Assembly: GCA_023935145.1 (NCBI GenBank)
Contig: CM043698.1
Span: 33,389,001 to 33,453,000, forward strand
Length of the DNA: 64,000 nucleotides
Source: Bretschneidera sinensis
Taxonomy: Eukaryota; Streptophyta; Magnoliopsida; Brassicales; Akaniaceae
Direction: 5' to 3'
The position numbers were made by a program, and so were the translations under genes. This document shows, piece by piece, positions 13,610 to 25,100 of the stretch. Positions within the stretch are counted from its first letter, which is position 1, and every line of letters begins with the position of its first letter. The notes under the pieces were generated by a model, which saw only the letters and a list, made by a program, of their open reading frames with translations, was not told the origin of the DNA and searched no databases.

Positions 13610-14104
13610 ATGAAAAGGCTTAGAGGTTTCAGGCTCGGGCGCAAGCTTGTCAAGGTCTTCAAATGTGTAATCCGACCCAGAAGAAAAGCCGAGAGAAACC
13701 GTCTCCTCGGTCCCTCGACCCCAACTTACAACCCCATGTCCAAAGTCTGCTCTCTAGCTCGTTATCTTCTCCGTGGGGCAAAGGGGTTGTGTTGTCCGAA
13801 TTCGAAGCCGGATTTTATTCGGCTGGGTCAGGACCCAGTGGAGAGGAAGACAGTGGGGGTGCCAAAGGGGCATTTGGCGGTGTACGTGGGCGAATCAGAT
13901 TTTGACACGAAGAGGATGTTGGTGCCTGTGATATACTTGAATCACCCGCTCTTTGGGGAGCTGTTAAAAGAAGCTGAGCGGGTTTATGGATTCAATCATC
14001 CCGGTAGGATCACGATACCGTGTCGGGTCTCAGATTTTGAGAAGGTGCAGATGAGGGTTGCCGCATGGGAACATTGCCGCCGCAGTCAGCATCGTCTGTA
14101 TTAG
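13610..14104 (+). CDS. Long-type SAUR family protein (small auxin-up RNA)
   Basis: The intronless frame encodes 164 residues. I chose the ATG at 13610 (MKRLRGFRLGRKLVKV) because the frame upstream to 13559 reads as untranslated leader and family members start with a basic stretch. The N-terminal third is rich in Arg and Lys with a Cys-containing segment. The SAUR domain lies at about residues 85-150, with the typical VPKGHLAVYVG, LVPVIYLNHPLFGELLKEAE, YGFNHPGRITIPC and a final alpha-helical FEKVQ segment. SAURs are auxin-inducible proteins that inhibit PP2C.D phosphatases at the plasma membrane and promote cell expansion. At 164 residues it belongs to the longer SAUR subgroup that includes SAUR36-type proteins. 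A TATA-like CATATATAG lies at about 13398-13406. Function is inferred from the family; recognition of the domain is secure. Confidence 0.93.
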   Translation: MKRLRGFRLGRKLVKVFKCVIRPRRKAERNRLLGPSTPTYNPMSKVCSLARYLLRGAKGLCCPNSKPDFIRLGQDPVERKTVGVPKGHLAVYVGESDFDTKRMLVPVIYLNHPLFGELLKEAERVYGFNHPGRITIPCRVSDFEKVQMRVAAWEHCRRSQHRLY

Positions 14105-14446
14105 TGATGATTTTTATTTTCTTCAAACAAAGAGAATTTGATGCCACCAATGTGAATGTAAATTTTTTCCGTTAAGAGAATCGAATTTTCTTCTCTCTCT
14201 CTCTCTCTAGTATTTTCTTAGTTTCTTCTTTTTTCTCTTTTTTCTTTCGGGGGTGGGGGAATGTTGACATTAAAGAAGTTTTACATGATATTCGCTGTTC
14301 CTAGTTAATTTATCAGCAAAGTAAACGGCAAGTGACAACTACTCTTCTTACTTCTTTTTATTTCCTTTCAATTTTGGTAACAACCCTACTTGATTTAAAT
14401 GATATACCCCTTAATAAAATAAATGAGCATCAAAACCATACATTTT

Positions 14447-14735
14447 GTTAAAGTAAAAATATTTAATCAATCATTTTCATCGCCTTAAATTTTTGGAATA
14501 ATTACTAACTCAATTAATTTTTAATATGGTATCAAGGTTTCAAGTCTTTGTTTCGAGTTCATGGATGCTCATTTTTCATTATTATTATTTGACTCAATTC
14601 TTCTTTGTCCGTTAGGATATTTGGGTTTTTTACACTTGGGTTTCACGTGAAAAGCTTCTAATATTTCATTCGACTTGCATTTTTAAAGTATAAAGAATTA
14701 ATTGAGCTTTTGCAACAGATGTTGCGTGAAGAAGA
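14447..14735 (+). mobile_element. TRIM-like miniature LTR retrotransposon relic
   Basis: A roughly 78-bp LTR-like segment begins TGTTAAAGTAAAAATATT at 14447 and ends TTTTTAATA at about 14524. TGGTATCAAGG follows directly, close to the initiator-Met primer site TGGTATCAGAGC. A roughly 130-bp interior ends CACTTGGGTTTCACGTGAAA, and then a second LTR-like start (CTTCTAATATTTC) appears. This layout of tiny LTRs, primer site, short noncoding interior and purine tract is that of terminal-repeat retrotransposons in miniature. The right LTR is poorly conserved and no target duplication was identified. Confidence 0.42.
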
Positions 14736-15349
14736 AAGGAAGAAGATGGGGTCATGGGTTTTGTTTGTAATGTAAATTTGACCCGAACCCAACTATATTT
14801 GATTCAGATATTTTGGTTTGTGTTGACCTGACCAGAATCTAATTCGAATTTAGCCCATGATGTTGAAAAAAGTCCATTCCGACTCGTTTCGTACGGGAAT
14901 CCAATCTATGTGAAACAACCCGTTCCAATCAAAGTCAAAATCTAAATCAAGACAATGTTAAAATCTTGTTGATATGGTGTTATCGGATCTTGTCCAAAGA
15001 TCATGTTGATCAATGTCATTAGCTCATGGTGACTTAAGTGTCGTGATTCATTTTGACCCGGTGTCGTGGGTCTTGTTGACCTGGTGAATTAAGTTGCTTA
15101 GGAAGCTTGCTCATGAGGACCCTTTATACCTCTCGTGCCAGAGCCCGTTGGGTTCGTTGTTGGAAAGTGTTGGGATTTCAAGAGGATTGAAGTATGGGGA
15201 TGAGGTCAAAGGGTTGATTGCAGTACATGAAATTTTCCCATTTGTTAGTGAGCTGGCTAATAGGTTATCCAAGGACTTGGTGTCAAGTATGGAATCAGTA
15301 ACTAGCTTGTGGCCTTTGTTGAGTGATGTTCGTGATTTCACGGCATTCT

Positions 15350-15637
15350 TGTTAGATATTTATTTTTAATATTATTCACTTATTTACTTGGAAGCTCCAT
15401 TATTTGTTTTGGCAGTTTGTTGTTTGACCTAGTCCTTAGCATTTGTTTAGTGGTTACAAGAAAGTGGCTTTTTTCTTTGCCTAGTTTATAGGAGTTGAGG
15501 TCAGTGCCTTAGTGCGGTAGACTTAGTTGCTTTTTCATTCTACATGTACTGCCTATTTATAGACTATCACTTTATTAAATGAATGATATAGAGAGCTTCA
15601 TAAACTGTATACATTTTCTTTTCTTTTCTCTGCATCA
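15350..15637 (+). repeat. Left LTR of the copia element
   Basis: 288 bp with TG...CA ends. TTTATAGACTAT near the 3' part may hold the promoter/polyadenylation region. It pairs with 19825-20120 at about 96% identity by eye. Confidence 0.96.
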
Positions 15638-15638
15638 G

Positions 15639-15651
15639 TAGTATCAAAGCC
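15639..15651 (+). other. Primer binding site of the copia element
   Basis: TAGTATCAAAGCC lies two bases after the left LTR. It differs at only two positions from the common plant copia primer site TGGTATCAGAGCC, which pairs with the 3' end of initiator tRNA-Met. Confidence 0.8.
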
Positions 15652-15698
15652 ACAGAGTAAAAGCAGCAGCTTTTAATTGCAGTAGCAGCCAAGAAAAA

Positions 15699-18600
15699 AT
15701 GTCTGGCGACAACTATGTTCAACTCGCGATTTCTCACTTTGATGGCCACTACGATCGTTGGAGCATGTTCATGGAAAATTTTTTGCGATCAAAGTATTGG
15801 ACCATTGTGGAAATCAGAGTGATTGAACCAGCCAGTGGGGAAGTGTTGACAGAAGCCCAACAAAAGAAATTGGAAGAACAAAGGCTAAAGGATCTCAAGG
15901 CAAAAAATTATCTATTTCAAGCATTCGATCGTACAATTTTGGAGACTATTCTCCAAAAGGATACTTGCAAACAGATCTAGGATTCAATGAAGAAGAAATA
16001 CCAAGGCTCTTCTAGAGTGAAGCATGCACAGCTTCAAGCCTTGAGAAGGGATTTTGAGATGAAAGATGGTGAGTCTATTACTGATTATTTTGCAAGAACA
16101 ATGGGGATAGTCAACAAGATGAGATTCCATGGTGAAAAGATGGAGGATGTGGCTATTGTTGAGAAGATTTTGCGTTCATTGGTCCCAAAATATGATTATG
16201 TGGTTTGCTTAATTGAAGAATCCAAAGATAGATGAGCTTTCTTTTGATGAACTCCAAAGCTCCTTACTGGTTCATGAACAGAAGATGAATCGAAATTCAA
16301 CTACCGATGTTCAAGCCCTAAAGGCTTCTACCTTTGCTCAATCCTCAAATTCAAGAGGAAGTGGTAGAGGTAGAGGTAGAGGAACGGGAGGTAGAGGCAA
16401 TAGAGATGGAAGCAGGCAGTATCAGAATTACAAAGTTGATGAAAGTTACTCAAATTACAGAGGATGCGACCAACAACTTGACAAATCCAAGATAGAGTGC
16501 TACAAGTGCCATAAGTTTGGTCATTACTGATCTGAATGTTATACCAAGCTGCCATACGACAAAGATAAGGTGGAGAAATCGAATTTTGCAGCAGAACAGA
16601 ATGAATCAGAGACTTTGTTGATGGCTTATCATGTCAATGAGGAAATCCAATCAGATGTTTGATATGTGGATACAGGCTGCAGCAACCACATGTGTGGAAG
16701 TAAGTTTTCTTTTTCTCATTTCAATGAAGGCTTTCATTCTACTGTGAGTTTTGGTGATTGTTCTACTGTGAAAGTAATGGGAAAATGTGATATTAATATT
16801 AGAACCAAGAATGGTTTTGTAGAAAAAATCGCCAATGTTTTTTATGTTCCTGAGTTGAAAAGTAATTTATTAAGTGCTGATCAGTTGCAAGAAAAGGATT
16901 ATGTGATAACTATTCAAAAAGGTGCTTGTGAGATTTATGATCCTTCCAAAGGAGCAATTGCTGTCGTTTAGATGAGTTCAAACAGGTTGTTTCCTTTGAA
17001 GATAAGAACATCTCAACTTTGCTTGATGGCTGAAGTAAAAGATCCTTTATGGCTTTGGCATTTTCGCTATGGTCACTTGAATTTTGGTGGATTAAAGACT
17101 CTCCAACAGAAAGATATGGTGCCAGGCCTCCCTTCAATTACCATTCCTTCTCAAATTTGAGAAGAACGTGTTGTTAGCAAACAACATCGTTCTCAGTTCC
17201 CTCAAGGAAAGTCATGGAGAGAAAAAAAATATCTTGGAGCTTGTTCATTCAGACATTTGTGGGCCAATAAATCCATTTTCAAATGGGGGTAAAAGATATT
17301 TAATTACTTTCATTGATGATTATACTCGAAAAACTTGGGTCTATTTTTTACAGCAGAAATCAAAAGCTTTTAGTGCATTTAAAAGCTTCAAGGTGTGTGT
17401 GGAGAATGAAGTAGAAAAAGTCATTAAAACTCTTCGCACTGATCGTGAGGAGAATATTGCTCAAAGGAATTTGATGCCTTTTGTGATGAGCAGTGTATTC
17501 GAAGGGAACTTACAGCTGCCTACACACCACAACAAAATGATGTATCAGAGAGGAAAAATAGAGCCATCCTCAACATGGTGAGAAGCTTGCTGGCAAAAGT
17601 TAAAATTCCAAAAAGTTTCCGGCCTGAGGCAGTAAACTGGAGCATTCATGTGTTGAACAGATGTCTTACTTTTTCAGTTCAAAATATGACACTCGATGAG
17701 GCTTGGAGTGGGCACAATCCAGCTATAGATCACTTCAGGATTTTTGGTTGTATAGCTTATGCACATGTCCCAGATGAGAAAAGGAAAAAGTTTGATGATA
17801 AGGGGGAAAAATGTGTTTTTCTCGATGTAGGTGAAGCATCCAAAGCATATAAATTGTTCAACCCACTCACGAAGAAGATTGTCACCAGCTGTGATGTCAT
17901 TTTTTATGAGGAGAACACCTGGGATTGGAATAGATAGCAGCCTACTCCAGTTATTCTTGATGAAGAAAATGATGAAGAAAGGCAGCAGCCCCTATAACCG
18001 CAAATTCCAGCAGCTTATTCCCTGAAAATTCACTAAATAAAGCTCCAACAATCGCATAAAGTTCTCCAATAGCAGCAGAATCCACTGATTCAGTAGTTGA
18101 ATCACGTCTTCACTATGTTCGAAAGAGGCCTGGATGGATGATAGATTATGAGGTAACATGAATTGACCCAACTGAGGATCCCATCACTCACTTTGCTCTT
18201 TTTTCGGATTGTGATCCTACAATTTTTGAAGATGCTGTCAAAGAATCAAAATGACGAAAGGCAATGGATAGTGAAATTGCTGCTATTGAAAGGAATAATA
18301 CTTAGGAGCTGACTGATCTTCCAAAAGGATACAAGACTATTGGTGTCAAGTGGGTTTACAAGACAAAATTGAATGAGAATGGAGAAATTGATAAGTACAA
18401 GGCTCGACTCGTTGCAAAGGGGTACAAACAAGAATTCGGTGTTGACTACAAAGAAGTGTTCGCTCCAGTAACACGGCTAGACACTATTCGGTTGGTGTTA
18501 GCCACTGCTGCCCAAAATTCATGGCCTGTATATCAGCTGGATGTAAAGTCAGTATTTTTGCATGGGGAATTGGAAGAAGAGGTGTACATTGATCAACCAC

Positions 18601-19765
18601 CTAGATATGTGAAGCAAGGTCACGAAAATCAGGTATACAAGTTAAAAAAGGCATTATACGGATTAAAACAAGCACCTAGAGCTTGGTATAGTCGTATATA
18701 TGCTTACTTTGATAAGGAAGGTTTTCTTAAATGTCCTTATAAGCATACACTCTATACTAAATGTGGAGTAGATGGAAAGATGCTTATAGCTTGCTTATAT
18801 GTTGATGACCTTATTTATGTTAGTAATGATGGGGTCATGCTTGCTGATTTTAAGAAATCTATGATGAATGAATTTGATATGACAGATTTGGGGTTGATGC
18901 GCTATTTTCTTGGCATTGAAGTAATGCAATCTCCTGTTAGTATCTTTATTTCACAAAAGAAATATGTCTTTGAAATTTTAGACAGGTTCCGAATGAAGGA
19001 TTGCAATCCAGTTTTGACTCTAACTGAATTTGGCCTGAAACTCACAAAACATGGAGCAGAAAAAAGGGTGAATGCTACTCTATACAAGCAGATTGTTGGG
19101 AGTCTCATGTATTTGACATCCACAAAACCAGACATCATGTATGCTGTGAGTCTAATCAGTAGATACATGGAGAATCCATCTGAGGTTCATCTCTTAGCTG
19201 CAAAGAGAATTTTCGTTACTTGAAAGGTACATCAGATTTTGGAATCATGTATAAAACTACTGGAAAATCAAGGCTGATTGGTTTTTCAGATAGTTATTAT
19301 GCTGGAGACCTCGATGATAGGAAGAGTACATCTGGGTCCATGTTTATAATAAGCTCTGGAGCTGTAACTTGGTCATCAAATAAGCAACAAATAGTGACAC
19401 TATCAACTACTGAAGTTGAGTTTGTTGCAGCAGCATCAAGCTTATGTCAAGCTATTTGGTTACGAAGGTTAATTGGAGTTCTACACAATCAGCAAAAAGG
19501 TCCAACTTTAATCCACTGTGATAATGTTTATGCAATTAAGCTGTCAAAGAATCTTGTTCTACATGGAAGAAGCAAGCATATTGACGTGAGATTCCATTTT
19601 CTACGTGATTTATGCAAGAATGGTGTTGTTGAGTTGGTGTTTTGTAAGAGTGAAGATCAAACTGCAGATTTGTTAACCAAGCCCCTCAAGCCTCCTGTCT
19701 TTATGAAGCTTAGAAAAATGCTTGGAGTATGCTCTTCCAATGATATTATTTCAGAGGAAGCTTAG
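15699..19765 (+). pseudogene. Degenerate copia gag-pol reading frame
   Basis: The gag-like frame begins at the ATG at 15699 and includes a HFDGHYDRWSMFMENFL segment. It is broken by a TAG at about 15978 and a frameshift near 16215. The zinc knuckle CX2CX4HX4C lies at 16498-16539 and contains a TGA at 16528-16530 in place of its aromatic codon. The protease core VDTGCSNHM follows a TGA at about 16660. The pre-integrase region (LWHFRYGHLN) is at about 17050, the integrase core (HSDICGP, FIDDYTRKTW) at 17240-17340, and PQQND with NRAILNMVRSLL at about 17540-17600. The RT block has KARLVAKGYKQ, QLDVKSVFLHGELEEEVY and an intact YVDD catalytic motif at 18798-18809. RNase H (GAVTWSSNKQQIVTLSTTE) and the terminal DLLTKPL lie at 19220-19690. 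RT and RNase H are the best preserved parts. Confidence 0.95.
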
Positions 19766-19810
19766 TATTGCTGTTGAATTGTTTGTTCTAAACTGATATA
19801 TGTGGATATC

Positions 19811-19824
19811 AGTTTAAGGAAGGG
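19811..19824 (+). other. Polypurine tract of the copia element
   Basis: The purine run AAGGAAGGG directly precedes the right LTR. This is the expected site for plus-strand priming in reverse transcription. Confidence 0.8.
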
Positions 19825-20120
19825 TGTTAGATATTTATTTTTAATATTATTCACTTATTTACTTGGAAGCTCCATTATTTGTTTTAGCAGTTTGTTGTTT
19901 GATCAAGTCCTTAGCATTTGTTTAGTGTTTACAAGAAAGTGGCTTTTTTCTTTGCCTAGTTTATAGGAGCTGAGGTAAGTGCCTTAGTGCCTTAGTGCGG
20001 TAGACTTAGTTGCTTTTTCATTCTACATGTACTGCCTATTTATAAGCTATTACTTTATTAAATGAATGATACAGAGAGCTTCACAAACTGTATACGTTTT
20101 CTTTTCTTTTCTCTGCATCA
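19825..20120 (+). repeat. Right LTR of the copia element
   Basis: 296 bp with TG...CA ends. It is 8 bp longer than the left LTR because CCTTAGTG is tandemly repeated near 19980. GTTCT, the right target copy, follows. Confidence 0.96.
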
Positions 20121-21310
20121 GTTCTTGCTCCCTTTGAGGAAAACCATTATGGAGCAAGTTGGGTTTGAGGGTCTTATTTCTTTGCCGTTGAGGAAGAGGG
20201 GCTATGAACATCCTGCTTTTGGCGAAGAGATTGAGTACCTTCATGTTATATTTATGAACTTCTTGGTAAAAATGGATAAGTGCCTAATTCAAATGGAGGA
20301 TTGCTTGGCCGTGAGAGGAAGTGGGGAAGGTGAAATCATTCGTTCTAGATGGTCTCAGTATCTTTCCATCTTGAAGGAATTGAATGGAATTTCTAAACTT
20401 TATAAGGGTGCTGAAGAGCAATTCTGGAGGGTTTTGCGTAGTAGGAAGCTTTTGCTCTGTGCACTAATTATTAGATATTCAAAGAGAGTTGATGACAATC
20501 GGTGGGTTCTTGAGCACAAGGATGTGACCAATTTTGAAGCTAGGAGACATTTGGCTATAATGATGTTCCCTGAGGCTAAAGAAGACTACGAGGAACTGCA
20601 CGAGATGCTCATTGACCGATCCCAGTTGTTGGCGGGATCCTTTGAGCACATAGCACGTGCAGACCCTGAGTCTCTGCATGGTGGTTTGTTCATGGAATTC
20701 AAGAACGAGGAAGCTACAGGTCCTGGGTATTTTGCGGGAATGGTTTTTCTTGGTATGCCAAGCTTTATTCAATACACAAAATGCCCTTTTTGTGGCTTTC
20801 CCAAATGATCGTAGAAGGTTCTATCCTGATCCTGCATCTAAAGAGGATCCCATGCACCTCGAGTACTTTAACTTCTCTGGTGGGGTGATTGCGTTGGCTT
20901 TGATGCATAAAGTGCAAGTGGGGGTTGTCTTTGATCGTGTGTTTTTCTTGCAATTGGCTGGAATGAATATTTCTCTGCAAGATATAAAGGATGCAGATCC
21001 ATCTTGTATTGTAGTTGCAAGTAGATTCAGTAGAAGGATGCTGAGTTTATTGACTCAGATGCTTTGGGACTGACTTTTGTTACAGAGACTGAGGAGTTAG
21101 GATCCAGGAGAGCGGTGGAGCTTTACCCCGCTGGGGAAAGCATTGTTGTGAACAGCAAGAACAGGGGGGAATATGTTAATCTTCTTATTCGGCATCGCTT
21201 TTGTCACATCTTCTCTGAGCAAGTACTATTTTGCCCAAGGTTTCACTGATATTCTTTCAAACTCAAGACTCCAGAAGTTCTTTTTTCAGAGTTTAATGTT
21301 GGAAGATCGT

Positions 21311-22130
21311 GTGTCAATCTTAACTCCAACGCCAAGTCTCCATGCTCCAATTATTGTTTATTCACATAAATTATGCTACATAAATTTAAAAATTTTAATT
21401 CCGGTAGTGATGATAAATTGGTAACAAGATATAAAAGCCTAAATCATAAAAACAAATTTAATTTATTGATAAAAATATAATAAAATCAAATAAAATATTA
21501 TTACCAAGTGGCAAGTGGTCCAACACCACAGTTCTTCATCCAAGATGAATGAATTCTATTCAGTTTTTACCTATACAATTCCCATTTTTGTCGCCATTGT
21601 GGAAAATAATTATAACTAGCGCGAGGAAAGGAAAATAGAAACAAAAAAACATATAAAATTATTTAAATTAAATAAAATAAAAGACTTGAAATGCTTGCTA
21701 GTGACATATACAAAACAAGATTAGCCTAAAAAGTGATGCAGCCAAAGATTTGGCCATGTTGATCTCTGTAGAAATCGATTATTATTCAAACATAGAAATT
21801 GTGTATAGAAACTAGAAAGAGACGGTTTATTGATGTGACAAGTGTGGCCGGACCTTAATTTTTTCTTCTTCTCCTCTCTTTTTCTGGGTTTCAGGTCCAT
21901 AGGCACAAAAGTATTACAACAAGCTACAATCTACAATGACACAGAGCACCAAAGATAGACATGCAAGCTAATGATAACAAGCGCGCACACTGATCTTAAA
22001 GTGTAGTAAGTAATATTAAACATATAAAAGAGATAAAACCCTTGACCCACCTCCATCTTAACAACTCCCACCGAAAAAGGGAAAAACATGACAACCAAGG
22101 AGACATGAGGCTTCTAAATATTTCTTCCAG
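21311..22130. other. Intergenic spacer
   Basis: AT-rich DNA lies between the end of the UPL5-like similarity and the 3' end of the VPE gene. It probably includes the VPE 3' untranslated region on the minus strand. I recognise no other feature. Confidence 0.6.
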
Positions 22131-25100
22131 TCAAGCACTAAAACCTCTGTATGAATGGTGCCATTGCCTCGGCTCATAACCATCACATACAGCCATACAA
22201 GCTTCCTCCATCGACACCTGAGAAACACCGCTATTGCAAATGTTGGCGAATGCACGCATGTGTTTCATGCCGTATTGAGTCAATGACCCACAATGTGTCT
22301 CAAACAAACGAACCTGTGGATCGATCAAAAGTTTGTGTACTGTTAGCGAATTTTGAAATGGTTAAAGAAAATACAATAATTGAAAAAAAGAAAGAAAAGA
22401 AAAGATCTATGTATTACCATTGATTTTAGGCATTCCCAGTCATCAACCAAGGGCAAATCATGTGCTCTAACACAACTAAGGATCGAATAACCCTTTGTCG
22501 GTCCATAAAAAAGTGTCCCAATCGATTGAATGCTCCCATCTAAGTGCATTCTATGCCTCATTGTCTCTATTATCTGTTTGAGGATTTCTGTCTTCTTCTT
22601 TGATCTATCTTCTGAATTTTTGTACTGTTATCACAGACAAATTGAAATCAGAACAAGAGTCTAAACCGCAATATTTTTCAATAGTAAAAGAGACGAGCAC
22701 ATAAAATGCAATTATAAGTTGATCTTCTAGATCTTTTACAGATAATTCAAGGGAAAAAGAAAAGCACCGTCTGCCACAGGAAGAGAAGATCAGCATCTCT
22801 CTGGTTAACAACTTCCATGCGGGTGTCGAGATGTAATGCATTTGGAGGGAAGTTAATGCTTGCAGGATCAAAACCTTGGTATAAATACAGCTTCTCTGCA
22901 TTGATGCTTTTATTCCCATATTCCATCACGTGGGATCCACCAAAACTCATTTGGTTGTGATTCAAAGTCCGTTCCTTTACCTGCACGAGTTTTACTCTCA
23001 TTTCTTTAGTCAACATGAATTCAGTATGAAATTTACAATTTTTTTGTTAGAATTAATGCTCTGCTAATTAAATTTAAGGTCCATAATTTGTTTTTCAATT
23101 ATCATACCGTTTCGTACTGTTGCTTTATAGTTTCCTTCCTCAGATTGTGTGTTTCACTGCAGAAGATGGGAGGCAGAAGTTGTAGTAATGGTTAATATTT
23201 GTTTGACCATATGTGAGAGCTCACAGAAAGTTTGGTAGAGAAGCCACTCTCTTTCACTGAACCCATAAAGATATAATGAAAGCAAGTGAAACGAATGAGG
23301 CGACGACACAGGTTACAGTCTTAAAGCAGCAAGGCAGCATACCTGTCTTCCATCCAAGCAACACTGTACAAATCCCCTAAGCAAGTGGTATATTCCGGAG
23401 GTGGAGGAGGATCACTCCCTGGACAATAAGTACCAAAGCTATCCTCTTCTGCATTAGATGCTGTTTGTACATAAATGTTTAGATCTGTAGGCATTATGCC
23501 CTGGAAAATACTCCCACTCTCACAAGCTTCTACGTATATAACCTGTACAGATCAATAACGGAATTATTGTAACCAAATAATTAATTGTTACTCTTTTTGT
23601 CTCATACTTTTTGTCACGTTTAATATTTAGTTAATTAAATAAATGATTTTTTTTCTAATGTTAAATAATTAAAAATTTTAATTTTTTTTTATATATACAT
23701 AAATAGAGTCTAAAAGTTTCTAAAAAAAATATTTTCATTTTTTTAAAATAACATATATATATATATAAAATAATTAAAATCAACTTAAGTAAAAAAAGTA
23801 ACAAGTGACTAAAATTATGAGACAGAAAAAGTAATACATAACTTGTGAAATGAAAAAAGATTATTCTTTAATTACCATCTCTTTGTAACTCCCTGATCCA
23901 TGTTTCTTCTTCAAAACATTAATAAAATCTATTGCATAAAGAAAAGGCAAATTTGGCATACCTACAATCACATACCAAATCATTCACAGTTACCAATCTT
24001 CTTTTAATATCAGAATGGGCCATCATCTTAAGGATTGAGATTAGATAATGACAAAAACAAATTAAATATTTAAATTGATCATGAATTCACCATATAACTT
24101 ACCAAGAACACCAGGGCCTCCATGATCTGTGAAGTACAAGAAAATCCGATCATTGGGTTTGCTATCGACAACTTTCCTAGTCCCGCCTGTAACAGTACTC
24201 TTGTCACCAAGAAGTACGGCATACAGATTTGCAGCGGTTACATGCTTGCCAACGTAATCCTACCAAGATCATCCCAGCCATCATCGTGATCACAGTTTGG
24301 CAATAGAGATTAGCTAAAAGATCAAATTATTTGAATTGAATCTACTGTTTCACCAGCTAAATTTAGTTACATGTGACTAAGTTGGTAGAACAGTTTTATC
24401 CTTCCCACTAGAATTGGAAACACAAGTGACATCATGATCCCACTTAAATAGATAGTTTTCCGACCTTCACCAAAAAGTCATTAAATGGTTTTGGAAGTGT
24501 GTATATAATAATTACTTATATATGATGAGCACACATCACCTACGAATATTGCAAGTTAATTAGCATCGATAATCCATGTACTAAACATGGACAGCCACAA
24601 TGATTCAATAAAGTTAAAAGTATGTGGATCCAATTAATTAACCACCACCAAATTAAAGTGGCCCGTCACAATCAAATATATTGAAAGTAACCAACCAGCT
24701 CACAACACAGAATACACTATACACATTCAATTACTCATGACTGTTAGCAATACTTTTAAACAATACCACGATATTATTATAAAATATGGACTACTTGTAC
24801 TGAGGATTATTACATCCCTGACTGTTAATTTTGATTTTTTGGGATAGTTTTTTCTCTAGATTTTTTTAGATGTTTTATCCACACGAAACAATTAAAAATT
24901 ATTGAAAACATTCTGATACTGTTTGATCTAATAATAATTTCAGTCCATGGTTTTTAAAAATATCTTTTGGTAAAAAAATATCGGAACTGTTTAGTTTTGT
25001 AAAACAGTAATGAGAAGAAACTGTTTAGTTCTGATTGAGTTTTTTTATAAATATTTTTCAATTTGATTACTTTCTTAAATTGTTTTGTGTTTGCTGTACG

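Larger units (their letters stand above)
15350..20120 (+). mobile_element. Ty1/copia LTR retrotransposon, complete but coding-defective
   Basis: The 4771-bp element has LTRs at 15350-15637 and 19825-20120, both starting TGTTAGATAT and ending CTCTGCATCA. The flanking 5-bp target copies are ATTCT (15345-15349) and GTTCT (20121-20125), with one mismatch. A primer site and a polypurine tract are in place. Domain order gag, protease, integrase, reverse transcriptase, RNase H identifies the copia superfamily. Several in-frame stops and frameshifts make it non-autonomous. By eye the LTRs differ by about 12 substitutions over 288 aligned bases plus one 8-bp tandem gain (CTTAGTGC) in the right LTR. 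That is about 4% divergence and suggests an insertion a few million years old under usual plant rates. It sits in the coding part of the UPL5-like pseudogene. Confidence 0.97.
15088..21310 (+). pseudogene. UPL5-like HECT E3 ubiquitin ligase pseudogene, split by a copia element
   Basis: Two coding pieces flank the retrotransposon at 15350-20120. The left piece (15088-15349) ends in a frame reading DFTAF. The right piece resumes after the target duplication with LLPLRKT, and the two join in frame once the element and one target copy are disregarded. The right piece resembles plant UPL5 up to and into the HECT domain: LEHKDVTNFEARRHLA, EELHEMLIDRSQLLA, ESLHGGLFMEFKNEEATGPG, then ALMHKVQVGVVFDRVFFLQL. 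Three frameshifts are visible, near 20725, between about 21010 and 21045, and near 21200. Similarity stops at about 21310, before the C-terminal HECT lobe with the catalytic Cys. The N-terminal half, including the ubiquitin-like region, is also absent upstream of 15088, where a stop precedes the frame. It cannot make an active ligase. I see no introns in the retained part, so it could be either a truncated gene copy or a retrocopy. Confidence 0.88.
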
